The notes: generated by a model not told the origin, from the letters alone. Positions 8,090 through 17,907 are shown, counted from the stretch's first letter. The stretch: 64,000 nucleotides of DNA from Hazenella coriacea (GCF_004341825.1 NZ_SMAG01000005.1:62001-126000); one strand, 5' to 3'. Program-made: numbers and translations.

Positions 8090-8356
8090 ATTGACGAGAC
8101 AGAGTAAGTTGTGAAAACTGTTCCACAGAGAGCTGATAATTGCTGAAAATCAGTGTTCAGTCCATAGCTGAAAATCCTCTCCGAGAAGACATGCTGAACA
8201 ATTGGAGTAAGTGTGTCCGGCTTTCCACCGTTATTTCGGAACACGTATGAATTCGTACGTTGTAGAGTGCCGCAGTTTATTTATTGTTCGCGGAATCAGG
8301 GTGGTAACACGGGAAACTAATCTCGTCCCTTTTAGGGGGACGGGATTTTTTTATTT
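8090..8356 (+). promoter_or_regulatory. T-box riboswitch, probably isoleucine-specific, upstream of brnQ
   Basis: Stem I begins near GACGAGACAGAGTAAG, with an AGAGAGCTG internal element and a distal CTGAAAATCAG segment. The proposed specifier codon is ATC (8174-8176), following CTGAAA and preceding CTCTCCGAG, which would select tRNA-Ile. The antiterminator carries the T-box sequence AGGGTGGTAACACGGG (8298-8313), and the terminator pairs TCTCGTCCC with GGGGGACGGGA before a T-run (to about 8353). Uncharged tRNA-Ile would stabilise the antiterminator and switch brnQ on. The specifier assignment is an inference from position. Confidence 0.88.
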
Positions 8357-8443
8357 TCTTAACATTTAAAGGTGGTGGTGATTTGGACGACATTGATATT
8401 CACATTTTGAAAGCTAAGTTTACTTTTTCAAGGAGGAATTACA

Positions 8444-9778
8444 TTGAAACATTTATCCAAAAAAGATATGTTGTTCATTAGCTTAATGCTTTTTTCTCTT
8501 TTCTTTGGTGCCGGCAATTTAATCTTCCCGCCATTTTTAGGGCAATCAGCTGGTACATCTCTATGGCCTTCTATGGCCGGCTTTATCCTTTCCGCGGTTG
8601 GATTGCCGATTTTAGGCGTCGTTGCTGTTGCAAAAGCAAATGGTTTACATTCACTTGCTAGCCGTGTCCATCCCTTTTTCTCAGCGATTTTTACATTAAT
8701 TATTTATTTAGCAATAGGCCCACTTTTGGGGATTCCTCGAGCGGGAAGCTTAGCGTTTGAAATGGGAGTCAGTCCATTTCTTTCAAAAGACATGAATTTA
8801 ACTCTAGCTTTATTTATTTATACATTTGTTTATTTTGGTTTATCATACTGGCTCGCCTTGTCCCCATCAAAGCTTGTTGATCGGTTCGGGAAATTGCTAA
8901 CGCCGGTGATTCTTTTGTTAATTTTGATTATTTTTGTTCGAGCTTTAACCCATTCATTCGGTGCCCCTGCTTTACCAACAGCAGACTATGCTGCAATGCC
9001 ATTTGCAAAAGGGTTTTTAGATGGCTATTTGACAATGGATACAATCGCAGCCTTGAATTTTGGAATTGTCATTTCGCTCACTCTAAAACAAAAAGGGGTG
9101 AGCCATTCGAAACAGATTGTCTCGTATTCAATCCGTGCAGGTCTGTTAGCTGGACTCATTTTAACGCTCATTTATATCATGCTCGGATACCTTGGTGCAA
9201 TTAACCATGGAACGACAGAAAATGGAGCTCAAACTTTAACACAAGTCGTCCTAACATTATTTGGTTCATCAGGAGCCATAATATTGGGCCTTGTCTTTTC
9301 GCTTGCTTGTTTAACAACATCAGTTGGACTCATTACATCATGCAGCCAATATTTTACGACCATCATTCCAAAAGTTAAGTATCGTACATGGGTAACCGTA
9401 ATTACAGGGTCAAGCCTTGTCTTTGCAAACCTTGGCTTAACGAAAATTTTACTGATCTCAGTACCTGCCTTAACGGCCATTTATCCAATTGCGATCACCT
9501 TGATCATTCTAACACTGTTGAATGACCTGTTTGGAGGGAACCGTTCGGTTTACGCAACAACAACACTTTTTGTATCAATCGTCAGTATTTCTGATGCATT
9601 TATACAATCAGGGATCAATCTCGGTCCAATTAACACTTTAGTTAAATCATTGCCATTATATACTTTCGGTTTCGGTTGGCTTGTTCCGGCAGCAATTGGA
9701 GTGCTAATCGGTCTTCTTATAAAGATATTAAATAAACAGCAATCTTTTAAAAAATCCCAACAAAGTAAGGTATCATGA
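8444..9778 (+). CDS. brnQ: Branched-chain amino acid carrier BrnQ
   Basis: 444 residues with about 12 membrane segments. The N-terminus reads KKDMLFISLMLFSLFFGAGN, the signature of the LIVCS (BrnQ) family of Na+- or H+-coupled leucine/isoleucine/valine carriers, followed by LIFPPFLGQSAG. It starts at TTG 8444, 8 bases after AAGGAGG. Control by an upstream T-box with a likely Ile specifier fits uptake of branched-chain amino acids during starvation. The length is normal for the family. Confidence 0.93.
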   Translation: MKHLSKKDMLFISLMLFSLFFGAGNLIFPPFLGQSAGTSLWPSMAGFILSAVGLPILGVVAVAKANGLHSLASRVHPFFSAIFTLIIYLAIGPLLGIPRAGSLAFEMGVSPFLSKDMNLTLALFIYTFVYFGLSYWLALSPSKLVDRFGKLLTPVILLLILIIFVRALTHSFGAPALPTADYAAMPFAKGFLDGYLTMDTIAALNFGIVISLTLKQKGVSHSKQIVSYSIRAGLLAGLILTLIYIMLGYLGAINHGTTENGAQTLTQVVLTLFGSSGAIILGLVFSLACLTTSVGLITSCSQYFTTIIPKVKYRTWVTVITGSSLVFANLGLTKILLISVPALTAIYPIAITLIILTLLNDLFGGNRSVYATTTLFVSIVSISDAFIQSGINLGPINTLVKSLPLYTFGFGWLVPAAIGVLIGLLIKILNKQQSFKKSQQSKVS

Positions 9779-9801
9779 ATCGCTTACTTTAGACACTCCG
9801 T

Positions 9802-9831
9802 AGCCGCATTATTCCTTTGAAAAATGCGGCT
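9802..9831 (+). terminator. Hairpin after brnQ
   Basis: Arms AGCCGCATT (9802-9810) and AATGCGGCT (9823-9831). The T-tail is poor, so this is a terminator-like hairpin rather than a clear terminator. Confidence 0.55.
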
Positions 9832-10248
9832 TAATCAAAAAATGTTATTTATTTTTAAGAAATCACCCTGATGAGAATGTCTTAGTTTATATAACAATCA
9901 TGCCACAATTTATTAATTTGAAGGGAAATGTAAACCAACAATCGAATATTAGCCTTCATCCTAACCTTACTAGCTGTACTGTGGTTTCTATTTCTTGTTT
10001 ATCTAATAAATTTGAAGGCATTCCAAAACAATTGGCATAATTTAAACTAGATTGGTCTTAGAAAAAGACAAAACCAACTATTTAGCCTTAATATGATGAG
10101 GCTTATGTATGTAGAATTCCCCAAGTGTTTCCATATGGACTGCTATAGATGGTAATAGGTCTAAGTTTCTCAAGAGTAGTGTGATCACCGATACATTTGT
10201 AAGGATTAAGTGAGAAAGTTTACTATGGATGATGATAGGAGCGAGATT
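9832..10248 (+). other. Intergenic region with a start-less hydrophobic ORF
   Basis: A frame from 9934 to TAG at 10048-10050 encodes a membrane-helix-like peptide (ILAFILTLLAVLWFLFLVYL) with a polar tail, but it has no ATG, GTG or TTG near its front; AAGGGAAATGTAA sits just upstream. It could be a small membrane protein with a non-standard start or a decayed gene. The rest (10051-10248) is AT-rich with nothing else recognised. Confidence 0.3.
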
Positions 10249-10617
10249 ATGAATATAACGAAGGTAGAAGTAGATGGGGGAAATATTGCCCTCGTGAGAA
10301 GTAGTGAGATATTAATACAGGACGTTCAGTCAGCATTGGATCTTATGGCAACTGTGCAATACGAAGCAGCCTGTAATCGTATTGTTATAAACAAATCTCT
10401 TTTAAGCGAAAGCTTTTTCGATTTGAAAACACGCTTTGCAGGCGAAATCCTTCAGAAGTTCATCAATTATCGAGTGAAAGTTGCAATTTTCGGGGATTTT
10501 TCGGTGTATTCCAGTCAAAGCTTAAAAGATTTTATCTATGAATGTAACAAAGGAAACGATATCTTTTTCTTACCAACCGAACAAGAAGCGATTGAAAAGT
10601 TAAGTATGTTGAAGTAG
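10249..10617 (+). CDS. DUF4180 domain-containing protein
   Basis: 122 residues that match the DUF4180 pattern along their length: a short beta start (MNITKVEVDGG), a central FFDLKTRFAGEILQKF block (~62-77), then VKVAIFGDFS and SLKDFIYECNKG. The family is small, soluble and uncharacterised. The start is ATG 10249 behind AGGAGCGAGATT; the frame is open further upstream without a ribosome site. It is monocistronic, followed by a gene fragment and a terminator. Confidence 0.85.
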   Translation: MNITKVEVDGGNIALVRSSEILIQDVQSALDLMATVQYEAACNRIVINKSLLSESFFDLKTRFAGEILQKFINYRVKVAIFGDFSVYSSQSLKDFIYECNKGNDIFFLPTEQEAIEKLSMLK

Positions 10618-10714
10618 AAGATAGAACGGATGAAGAAAGGTGTTAAAGGCACGGTGAAGTCATGCAGATTATCCAATGATGAAATTCTTAATAAATAACG
10701 AGAGAAGTAGTTTC

Positions 10715-10810
10715 ATGAACTTTAGCTTGGAAGAAGCTATTGAATTGCTGGGGTGCACACCTTTATTCTCGAAATATTACAATGGTGACCTTTGTTTAAA
10801 CACGAAATGA
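10715..10810 (+). pseudogene. N-terminal fragment of a DinB-superfamily protein
   Basis: Starting at ATG 10715, the 31-residue frame reads MNFSLEEAIELLGCTP..., resembling the start of DinB-like proteins (LEEAIExLERTP). The similarity stops after about 20 residues, and the frame ends at TGA 10808-10810 inside the first arm of a terminator. This is most likely a deletion remnant. Confidence 0.45.
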
Positions 10811-10842
10811 CTTGAGCTATCACATGTAGCCTCAAGTCATTT
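10805..10842 (+). terminator. Intrinsic terminator
   Basis: Perfect 12-bp arms AAATGACTTGAG (10805-10816) and CTCAAGTCATTT (10831-10842) with a following T-run. A second hairpin, ACCACTGA/TCAGTGGT at 10849-10880 with a T-run, follows at once and overlaps the end of the convergent winged-helix gene. Confidence 0.75.
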
Positions 10843-10872
10843 TCCTATACCACTGACCCGTATCTTGCACAA

Positions 10873-11199
10873 TCAGTGGTTTTTTTGCCATTGCTTGGTG
10901 ATTTCTCGAATCCGATCTAGCTGATCCCAATATTGAAGGATCGCTGCTTGACCTTCACGAGTGATCCGAATCGTTGTATGGGGGATTTTTTGGCGTACAA
11001 AGTTTTTATTGATTTGTATATATCCGACTTTTTCTAATTTAGATAAATGAGAAGATAGATTTCCTTTGGTTAAGCCAGTTAATTCTTGTAGGAAAAGAAA
11101 TTCAGCAAGTGTACACGCTTCTAGAGCACTCATAATAGCTAAACGGGCAGGTTCATGAATTAATTTATCTAACCGGGCCATTTCTTTAAAAGGCATCAT
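10873..11199 (-). CDS. Winged-helix transcriptional regulator (HTH_27/MarR-like)
   Basis: About 108 residues: an N-terminal helix (DKLIHEPARLAIMSAL), a winged helix with recognition region TKGNLSSHLSKLEKVGYIQI, and a wing with TTIRITREGQAAI. This is the arrangement of small ArsR/MarR-like regulators that often control a neighbouring membrane protein; none is adjacent here. The ATG at 11199 is chosen because the family starts near PFKEMARLDKLIHEPAR; an in-frame ATG at 11223 lacks a ribosome site. The promoter carries a palindromic AACTAGTT, and a decayed copy of this promoter and gene start exists at 13898. Confidence 0.78.
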   Translation of the reverse strand: MMPFKEMARLDKLIHEPARLAIMSALEACTLAEFLFLQELTGLTKGNLSSHLSKLEKVGYIQINKNFVRQKIPHTTIRITREGQAAILQYWDQLDRIREITKQWQKNH

Positions 11200-11200
11200 G

Positions 11201-11296
11201 ATAATTGCAAACCAACCTTTCATACAAATTCATCTAAAACATTAACTAGTTTGTATCATAAACCAAAATGACTATTATGTAAAGTCTAATAATTAT
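11201..11296. repeat. Direct repeat, left copy (start and promoter of the winged-helix gene)
   Basis: About 95 bp beginning ATAATTGCAAACCAACCTTT and including TTAACTAGTTTGT, similar over its whole length (roughly 75 percent by eye) to 13898-13995. The two copies lie in the same orientation and bracket the aldo/keto reductase remnant and ahpCF. Confidence 0.7.
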
Positions 11297-11348
11297 AGAG
11301 GTATGAAAGATAAGGAAAATTCATTTCTTAGGCAGAGGAGATCATATC

Positions 11349-11513
11349 ATGAATCGTATTTAGCTTGTTCCTGACCTTTATTCTTCCGGAGTTGTTCTGG
11401 GTTTGTGCTGTTTAGCTGACTGGAAAAAGCCTAAAGAAGAAATTCTTTTCTTGGTCGAATTTTGTTTGGATAATGGGATTACAATGTTCGACCTCGATAT
11501 TTACATAGGTTAA
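11349..11513 (+). pseudogene. Aldo/keto reductase remnant
   Basis: From ATG 11349 (behind GGCAGAGGAGATCATATC) the frame reads MNRI, stop (TAG), then LVPDLYSSGVVLGLCCLADW and KKPKEEILFLVEFCLDNGIT, then MFDLDIYIG, and ends at TAA 11511-11513. This matches the first ~55 residues of YdhF-like aldo/keto reductases (LxWKxxxEEILxLIEFCLDNGITTFDHADIYGG). An internal stop, a small deletion at the FDHAD region and loss of the rest mark it as a dead gene. Confidence 0.75.
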
Positions 11514-11565
11514 GACATACATTAAAAGTAAAATGGTCCCTATTTACCGTATTTTTTATTTACCC

Positions 11566-11622
11566 TTGACAAAGGATATATTCTAAGTAATAATTATAAC
11601 TAGATTATAATTATTATAGTTA
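11566..11622 (+). promoter_or_regulatory. ahpC promoter with PerR-box-like operator
   Basis: A -35 TTGACA (11566-11571) and a -10 TAATAA (11588-11593) with 16 bases between them lie just before TTATAATTATTATAG (11605-11619), which differs from the PerR consensus TTATAATnATTATAA at one base. A second similar half-site (AATAATTATAA) overlaps the -10. This fits peroxide-induced derepression of ahpCF. Confidence 0.75.
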
Positions 11623-11658
11623 AATAAAGACTTTAAAATACTTAGGAGGAATTTGATT

Positions 11659-12222
11659 ATGTCTTTAATTGGATCTGAAGTAAAACCGTTCACAGCACAA
11701 GCTTACCAAAATGGAAAGTTTCTCGAAGTTACCGAAGCCGATCTAAAAGGGAAGTGGAGTGTAGTTTGCTTTTATCCTGCAGATTTTACATTCGTTTGCC
11801 CTACTGAACTTGAAGACTTACAAAACCAATATGCAACTCTGAAAGAACTTGGGGTTGAAGTATACTCCGTTTCAACAGATACCCATTTTACACATAAAGC
11901 ATGGCATGACCACTCAGAAACTATTAACAAAATTGAATATATTATGATTGGTGACCCTTCACAAAAGCTCTCTCGCAACTTTGAAGTGCTAAACGAAGAA
12001 GCTGGTTTGGCTGACCGTGGTACTTTTATTATCGATCCAGATGGTGTCGTTCAAGCCGTTGAAATTAATGCGGGTGGCATCGGTCGTGACGCAAGTACTA
12101 TTGTTAACAAGATTAAGGCGGCACAGTATGTTCGTAATAACCCAGGTGAAGTTTGCCCAGCTAAATGGCAAGAAGGCGCTGCAACACTTAAGCCAAGCCT
12201 TGATCTTGTAGGAAAAATTTAA
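11659..12222 (+). CDS. ahpC: Alkyl hydroperoxide reductase subunit C (peroxiredoxin)
   Basis: 187-residue typical 2-Cys AhpC. The peroxidatic Cys47 lies in FTFVCPTE and the resolving Cys166 in EVCPAKW; a C-terminal segment ends ...LDLVGKI. It reduces H2O2 and organic peroxides and is recycled by AhpF, whose gene starts 12 bp downstream. The start ATG 11659 follows TAGGAGGAATTTGATT. Transcription is probably under PerR, judging from the operator-like sequence upstream. Confidence 0.97.
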   Translation: MSLIGSEVKPFTAQAYQNGKFLEVTEADLKGKWSVVCFYPADFTFVCPTELEDLQNQYATLKELGVEVYSVSTDTHFTHKAWHDHSETINKIEYIMIGDPSQKLSRNFEVLNEEAGLADRGTFIIDPDGVVQAVEINAGGIGRDASTIVNKIKAAQYVRNNPGEVCPAKWQEGAATLKPSLDLVGKI

Positions 12223-12234
12223 GGAGCAAGATTA

Positions 12235-13764
12235 ATGATACTGGATGCAGATATAAAAGCACAATTAGCCCAATATCTTCAATTGATGGAGGGCGATGTA
12301 CTACTAAAAGTCAGTGTGGGATCTGACAAGGTATCCCAAGACATGCTGGCCCTAGTGAATGAATTGTCTGCCATGTCATCCAACATTAAGGTAGAGAATA
12401 CAAAATTGCAGAGAACGCCGAGCTTTAGTGTGAATCGGATCGGCGAAGACACTGGAGTAACTTTTGCTGGTATCCCTCTAGGACACGAATTTACTTCATT
12501 AGTGTTGGCTCTGCTACAGGTTAGCGGAAGAGCTCCGAAGGTTGATCAGCAAGTAATTGATCAAGTTAAAAGCATTAAGGGCGAACATCACTTTGAATCT
12601 TATATCAGCTTGAGTTGTAACAACTGTCCTGATGTTGTGCAGGCACTGAACTTAATGAGCATTCTCAATCCTGGCATTACACATACCATGATTGACGGTG
12701 CAGCTTTCAAAGAAGAGGTAGAAAGCAAAGATGTCATGGCTGTGCCAACTGTTTTTCTAAATGGCGAACCATTCAGTAGCGGACGTATGACTCTTGAGGA
12801 AATCCTCGCCAAAATGGGGAATGGTCCAGATGCATCAGAGCTTTCTGCTAAGGATCCATTCGATGTGCTTGTTGTTGGGGGCGGGCCAGCTGGTGCCAGT
12901 GCAGCCATCTATGCGGCACGTAAAGGTATACGTACAGGCATTGTTGCTGAACGCTTTGGCGGTCAAGTCATGGATACCTTGGGTATTGAGAACTTTATCA
13001 GTGTGAAATATATTGAAGGTCCTAAGCTCGTAGCGAGTCTTGAAGAACATGTTAAAGAGTACGGCATTGATGTAATGAATTTACAGCGTGCCAAGCGTTT
13101 AGATAAGAAAGACCTTATCGAAGTTGAACTTGAAAATGGTGCTGTTCTAAAGAGTAAATCCGTAATTCTTTCTACAGGTGCACGCTGGCGCAATGTTGGT
13201 GTACCAGGTGAAGTAGAGTTTAAGAATAAAGGTGTAGCATACTGTCCTCATTGTGATGGTCCATTGTTTGAAGGGAAACATGTAGCGGTTATTGGTGGCG
13301 GTAATTCTGGTATAGAGGCAGCCATTGATCTCGCAGGAATTGTGAAACATGTAACCGTTCTTGAGTTCATGCCAGAGTTGAAAGCAGATGCTGTTCTACA
13401 GGAGCGTCTTTACAGTCTCCCTAACGTAACGGTCTTAAAGAACGTTCAAACAAAAGAAATTACTGGCACTGACAAAGTAAACGGCATTTCTTACATTGAT
13501 CGTGAGACAGAAGAAGAGCATCACATTGAACTGCAGGGTGTATTTGTTCAGATTGGTCTTGTACCAAATACCGATTGGTTACGTGACACAATTGAATGTA
13601 CCCGCTTCGGTGAAATTATTGTAGATAAGCATGGTGCTACGAACACTCCTGGAGTGTTTGCTGCAGGTGACTGTACGGATAGTGCATATAAACAGATCAT
13701 TATTTCGATGGGATCAGGTGCTACAGCAGCTTTAGGTGCCTTTGATTACCTAATTCGAAATTAA
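12235..13764 (+). CDS. ahpF: Alkyl hydroperoxide reductase subunit F
   Basis: 509 residues. The N-terminal double thioredoxin-fold domain (1-~200) carries the redox pair in SCNNCPD. The flavoprotein part has an FAD-binding [10 protein letters not shown], the CxxC redox centre in YCPHCDGP, an NAD(P)H-binding [10 protein letters not shown], and a C-terminal FAAGDCTD motif. It passes electrons from NADH through FAD and the disulfides to AhpC. ATG 12235 follows AAGGAGCAAGATTA. A strong terminator at 13823 closes the operon. Confidence 0.97.
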   Translation: MILDADIKAQLAQYLQLMEGDVLLKVSVGSDKVSQDMLALVNELSAMSSNIKVENTKLQRTPSFSVNRIGEDTGVTFAGIPLGHEFTSLVLALLQVSGRAPKVDQQVIDQVKSIKGEHHFESYISLSCNNCPDVVQALNLMSILNPGITHTMIDGAAFKEEVESKDVMAVPTVFLNGEPFSSGRMTLEEILAKMGNGPDASELSAKDPFDVLVVGGGPAGASAAIYAARKGIRTGIVAERFGGQVMDTLGIENFISVKYIEGPKLVASLEEHVKEYGIDVMNLQRAKRLDKKDLIEVELENGAVLKSKSVILSTGARWRNVGVPGEVEFKNKGVAYCPHCDGPLFEGKHVAVIGGGNSGIEAAIDLAGIVKHVTVLEFMPELKADAVLQERLYSLPNVTVLKNVQTKEITGTDKVNGISYIDRETEEEHHIELQGVFVQIGLVPNTDWLRDTIECTRFGEIIVDKHGATNTPGVFAAGDCTDSAYKQIIISMGSGATAALGAFDYLIRN

Positions 13765-13822
13765 TGGAGACATAAGTAGGAGCGTTGATATAACGTTTCT
13801 ACAGACTATATCTTAAATTTCC

Positions 13823-13870
13823 GAAAGTCGCTTTACTACTAAACAAATAGTAAAGCGACTTTCTTTTTCA
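13823..13870 (+). terminator. Terminator of ahpCF
   Basis: Perfect 16-bp arms GAAAGTCGCTTTACTA (13823-13838) and TAGTAAAGCGACTTTC (13848-13863), followed by TTTTT. Confidence 0.92.
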
Positions 13871-13897
13871 TGTAGCTGGTATTGCCTTTAGTTGTAA

Positions 13898-13995
13898 ATA
13901 ATCGCAAACCAACCTTTTATGCAAATCTATTTAATACACTAACTAGTTTGTTCTACAAACGCAAAATCGAAATAAATGTATAATTCTAATACCTC
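13898..13995. repeat. Direct repeat, right copy (decayed winged-helix gene start)
   Basis: Reads ATAATCGCAAACCAACCTTT and keeps the ACTAACTAGTTTGT operator-like core, matching 11201-11296. The position of the regulator's ATG is lost, so only promoter-like sequence remains. The gap 13871-14147 holds nothing else except a short hairpin GGGAGCT/AGCTCCC near 14070-14095. Confidence 0.7.
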
Positions 13996-14147
13996 GAGTG
14001 TAATGAAAAATCGGATTTTTTACTTTCACAGCATGCTCCTCGATTGTAAACATTCTCAATAATTAGGGTAGGGAGCTATAAACAATAAGCTCCCTATAGA
14101 TGTTTGTAGGTTCAGGGATGGTTCGATATAATGATAAATGATTTCGC

Positions 14148-14324
14148 TTATTGCTTATCTACAAAATGGATTCGATCTAGTTGTTGTTTTACTTGACCTC
14201 GAATCCCTTGTAAATAGATTTGGCGAAGCTTCATCTGTTCTTTTTTTTCTTCTTCATTTAAACCAATGGTTTTTTTCTTTTTTGCTAGCTCATTGATTCT
14301 TGCAATTAACTGTTGATCAATCAT
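14148..14324 (-). CDS. DUF896 family protein (YnzC-like)
   Basis: 58 residues, two-helix DUF896 pattern: QLIARINELAKKKK (4-17), then EEEKKEQMKLRQIYLQ and a tail VKQQLDRIHFVD. In Bacillus, ynzC lies by the SOS-linked yneA-yneB genes. Here it is divergent from the yneB-like recombinase, which supports the assignment. ATG 14324 is preceded by GAAGGAGGGCTTTAT. The family's role is unknown. Confidence 0.88.
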   Translation of the reverse strand: MIDQQLIARINELAKKKKTIGLNEEEKKEQMKLRQIYLQGIRGQVKQQLDRIHFVDKQ

Positions 14325-14356
14325 ATAAAGCCCTCCTTCTCTCACACTTTAACTAA

Positions 14357-15064
<708 letters not shown>

Positions 15065-15067
15065 TTA

Positions 15068-16135
15068 ATGATTGATTGGAAGATGTATAAAGACTTGACG
15101 CAAACTCCAGGAGCACCTGGATTTGAAAAGGAAGTTCGTCAATTAATGCGTAATTATTTAGCTCCATACTCTGAAAAAATTGTTCAAGATCGCCTAGGCG
15201 GAATTTTCGGGATCAAAACAGGAGATGCAAAGGGACCTAAAGTCTTGGTTGCAGGTCATATGGATGAAGTAGCCTTTATGGTAACCAAAGTGACAAGTGA
15301 AGGGTTTCTTAAATTTCAAACTCTAGGCGGCTGGTGGAGTCAAGTATTGTTAGCGCAACGTGTAGACATTATTACAAGTTCAGGAAAATGGATTCCTGGT
15401 GTGATTGGCTCAATCCCTCCTCATATTTTAAGTGATGAACGGCGGAAAAAGCCTGTCGATGTCTCACAAATGTTTATTGATATTGGGGCTACTAGTGATG
15501 AACAAGTGAAAGAATGGGGAATACGACCTGGTGACTCGATTGTTCCCCACTGTCCATTTGTAGAGATGGAAGGTGGAAATCGACTCATGAGTAAAGCTTG
15601 GGATAATCGTTTTGGCTGCGGCATTGCGGTTGAATTACTCAAAGAGTTACAAGATGTCTCCCATCCCAATATTTTATACTCAGGAGCTACTGTACAAGAA
15701 GAGGTAGGCCTTCGTGGAGCAGCAACAGCAGCCACAATGATCGATCCAGATGTTTTCTTTGCTGTCGATTCGGGACCTGCGGGTGATATTCCAGGTGTTA
15801 AAGAAAGTTTTGGTCAAATTGGTAAAGGGGTTGTTATTCGTCTTTTTGATCGTTCAATGATTCCTTTACCTAGTATGCGTGAATTTTTAATTGATGTTGC
15901 TGAACAAGAGAATATTCCTTATCAATTCTTTGTATCTCAAGGAGGAACAGACGCGGGTCGGGTTCACACGATAAATGAAGGAGTTCCTTCAGCGGCAATT
16001 GGGATCTGTGCTCGTTATATTCACTCCCACGCTTCGATCGTGGATAAAGATGATATTGAAGCAACGAAAGCTTTTGCTGTTGCACTTCTCAAGCGTTTAG
16101 ACCATACTGCTTATGAGAGCATTTTAGGAAGATAA
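15068..16135 (+). CDS. M42 family metallopeptidase (YtoP/YsdC-like aminopeptidase)
   Basis: 355 residues of the M42 glutamyl-aminopeptidase family. Expected dinuclear metal ligands and catalytic residues are visible: H67 and D69 in AGHMDEVA, D in SKAWDNRFG, the EE pair in TVQEEVGLRG, D in FAVDSGPAG and H in YIHSHAS. Likely a cytosolic, self-compartmentalised aminopeptidase for peptide turnover. ATG follows GAGGAGGATTAGTTA, three bases after the yneB stop, so the two are probably co-transcribed; a terminator follows. Confidence 0.93.
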   Translation: MIDWKMYKDLTQTPGAPGFEKEVRQLMRNYLAPYSEKIVQDRLGGIFGIKTGDAKGPKVLVAGHMDEVAFMVTKVTSEGFLKFQTLGGWWSQVLLAQRVDIITSSGKWIPGVIGSIPPHILSDERRKKPVDVSQMFIDIGATSDEQVKEWGIRPGDSIVPHCPFVEMEGGNRLMSKAWDNRFGCGIAVELLKELQDVSHPNILYSGATVQEEVGLRGAATAATMIDPDVFFAVDSGPAGDIPGVKESFGQIGKGVVIRLFDRSMIPLPSMREFLIDVAEQENIPYQFFVSQGGTDAGRVHTINEGVPSAAIGICARYIHSHASIVDKDDIEATKAFAVALLKRLDHTAYESILGR

Positions 16136-16141
16136 AGAAAA

Positions 16142-16190
16142 AAAGAAAATAGGTGAGCCTTTCTGATTAGGTTCACCTATTTTCTTTTTT
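16142..16190 (+). terminator. Terminator after the M42 peptidase
   Basis: Arms AAAGAAAATAGGTGAGCC and GGTTCACCTATTTTCTTT (one wobble pair) followed by T residues. Confidence 0.9.
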
Positions 16191-16216
16191 TCCATTTGTG
16201 AAAAGAGGTCTTAGTG

Positions 16217-16855
16217 ATGGAAAGTGAAGCCATTAAAATATTTGATGAGTATAGAAATGAAGTAGGTGTAGCCACTCGCAAGAAAGCTCATCAAGTCGGG
16301 CATTGGCACGAAACCTTTCATTGTTGGTTCATTAATAGAGAAGAGGGAATGAATTATATCTATTTTCAACTTCGAAGTGAAACAAAAAAAGATTTCCCTA
16401 ACCTTTTAGATATTACTGCGGCTGGACATATTCTAGCTAATGAAAATGTATCTGATGGGATCAGGGAGGTTAAAGAAGAACTAGGTATAGCTCTATCTGA
16501 TCATGAGTTAGTGTCATTAGGTGTGATCAAGGATTGTATAATTAGCAAAGACTTTATTGATAGAGAATTTTGTAATGTTTTTTTATATGAAAGTAATAAG
16601 AAGATGAATGAATACAAGCTACAGAGAGAAGAAGTATCTGGGATTTTTAAAGTACCATTTGATGAATTTTGTGAATTATGGTTAGGAGACGTAGAAGAAA
16701 TAACAGTGGAAGGGTTTCAAGTTAGTTATGATGGACATAAAGTTGTATTAAATATGAATGTGAACAAAAGTAATTTTGTACCCCATGAGAATGCCTACTA
16801 CGAAAGGCTTTTAGCATTGATTAGAAAGAGATTTGAAATTTATTCTAATCAATAA
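16217..16855 (+). CDS. Nudix hydrolase (IPP-isomerase-like subgroup)
   Basis: 212 residues. The front matches the Nudix/IDI-like subgroup (FDEYRNEVGVATRKKAH...GHWHETFHCWF), and the Nudix box reads AGHILANENVSDGIREVKEELG. By my count this has six rather than seven residues between the first Glu and the REV, one fewer than the classical box. Such proteins hydrolyse nucleoside diphosphate derivatives; the substrate is unknown. ATG 16217 follows AAGAGGTCTTAGTG. It is monocistronic. Confidence 0.8.
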   Translation: MESEAIKIFDEYRNEVGVATRKKAHQVGHWHETFHCWFINREEGMNYIYFQLRSETKKDFPNLLDITAAGHILANENVSDGIREVKEELGIALSDHELVSLGVIKDCIISKDFIDREFCNVFLYESNKKMNEYKLQREEVSGIFKVPFDEFCELWLGDVEEITVEGFQVSYDGHKVVLNMNVNKSNFVPHENAYYERLLALIRKRFEIYSNQ

Positions 16856-16999
16856 TAACTAATGGAGCCTTAATCCCTAGATCAGTTAATCATAAAAACC
16901 CCACTAAAGTCGGAAAGATATCCGGTTTTTTCTCGAAAAAGTTCTAATTTCAGTTATAATAGTTTTGTTACATCTTATAGTAGAGGAGGTGACAACGCA

Positions 17000-17902
17000 G
17001 TGAATGTTCTATGGAAAAAACCTCTAAAATACGGTGAACTATTAGATGGAACATTCCGTTTTTTAAAAAGACGATTGGGTATGATTTGGCTGTTTTCATT
17101 AGCCATCAGCCTTTTCTTTAATATCTTCTTGGAATGGTGGAGTTGGGATTTGTTTCACCCTGATATAGGAGGAGCGAATCCAAATGGTGATGCCGTTAAT
17201 AAAATAATAATGTTCTTTTTGATTAAAGGATTAGTTTGGTTCATTAGCTTATATCCTTTATTACAAATCCTTGCTATCATTTTAGTCCAAGACACAGAGC
17301 AAAGTTTTTCTCAAACAATCAAAAACATTTGGACTCACAGCGGAAAAGCAATTCTAGCTCATGGAATTGCTCTGATTGGTTGGGTAGTTATTTTCTTTAT
17401 CTTTTTCTCAATCATCGGGTTACCTTCGTACCTGATCTTTCAAGCTGAGAGTTTTCTGAGTCAAGAGGCTGCCTTTTGGACAGGGCTTTACACCACACTC
17501 TTTTTCTTTTTTGGTCCAGCGCTACTTTTATTTATACGCTTCTCCTTGGTGATCCCTTTGCTAGTAACAGGAAATGCTCAGTTGAAAGATGTGTTTAAAA
17601 AGAGTTGGTTTTTAACGAAAGGTTCTACATTTAAGGTGTTTGGTGGAATATTCGGTTTAGTGATTATTTCTATGATTGTGAAGACGCTTAACGTTGTAAT
17701 TACTTTTCTTCCAGATCTATTTGGAGCTTCGACTACATTAATTTGGGAAATGATCTTCACGATTCTCATATTTTTAGTAGATGCTTCAATTATTCCATTA
17801 ATCCCTATCTATTTTGCGATTTTTTACTTTAATGAACTGATTAGAAAAGAGGCCCTAGATATACAAATTCAATTAAAACAGATTGTCCCTGATCGGAGGT
17901 GA
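17000..17902 (+). CDS. Multi-pass membrane protein, first gene of a MoxR/DUF58 operon
   Basis: 300 residues with about six membrane segments (near 28-48, 74-95, 120-145, 160-185, 210-232, 245-275). It resembles the membrane domain of glycerophosphodiester-phosphodiesterase-like proteins that accompany DUF4129 and MoxR genes. It starts at GTG 17000 behind GAGGAGGTGACAACGCA. The stop overlaps the DUF4129 gene region. Inferred role: membrane part of the MoxR/DUF58 complex; no biochemical function is known. Confidence 0.72.
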   Translation: MNVLWKKPLKYGELLDGTFRFLKRRLGMIWLFSLAISLFFNIFLEWWSWDLFHPDIGGANPNGDAVNKIIMFFLIKGLVWFISLYPLLQILAIILVQDTEQSFSQTIKNIWTHSGKAILAHGIALIGWVVIFFIFFSIIGLPSYLIFQAESFLSQEAAFWTGLYTTLFFFFGPALLLFIRFSLVIPLLVTGNAQLKDVFKKSWFLTKGSTFKVFGGIFGLVIISMIVKTLNVVITFLPDLFGASTTLIWEMIFTILIFLVDASIIPLIPIYFAIFYFNELIRKEALDIQIQLKQIVPDRR

Positions 17903-17907
17903 TCCCC

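Noticed and set aside
8383-8481. Short ORF (TTG 8383, LDDIDIHILKAKF...) overlapping the brnQ start
   Set aside because: A ribosome-site-like GGTGGTGGTG precedes it, but it overlaps brnQ in another frame and nothing else supports it.
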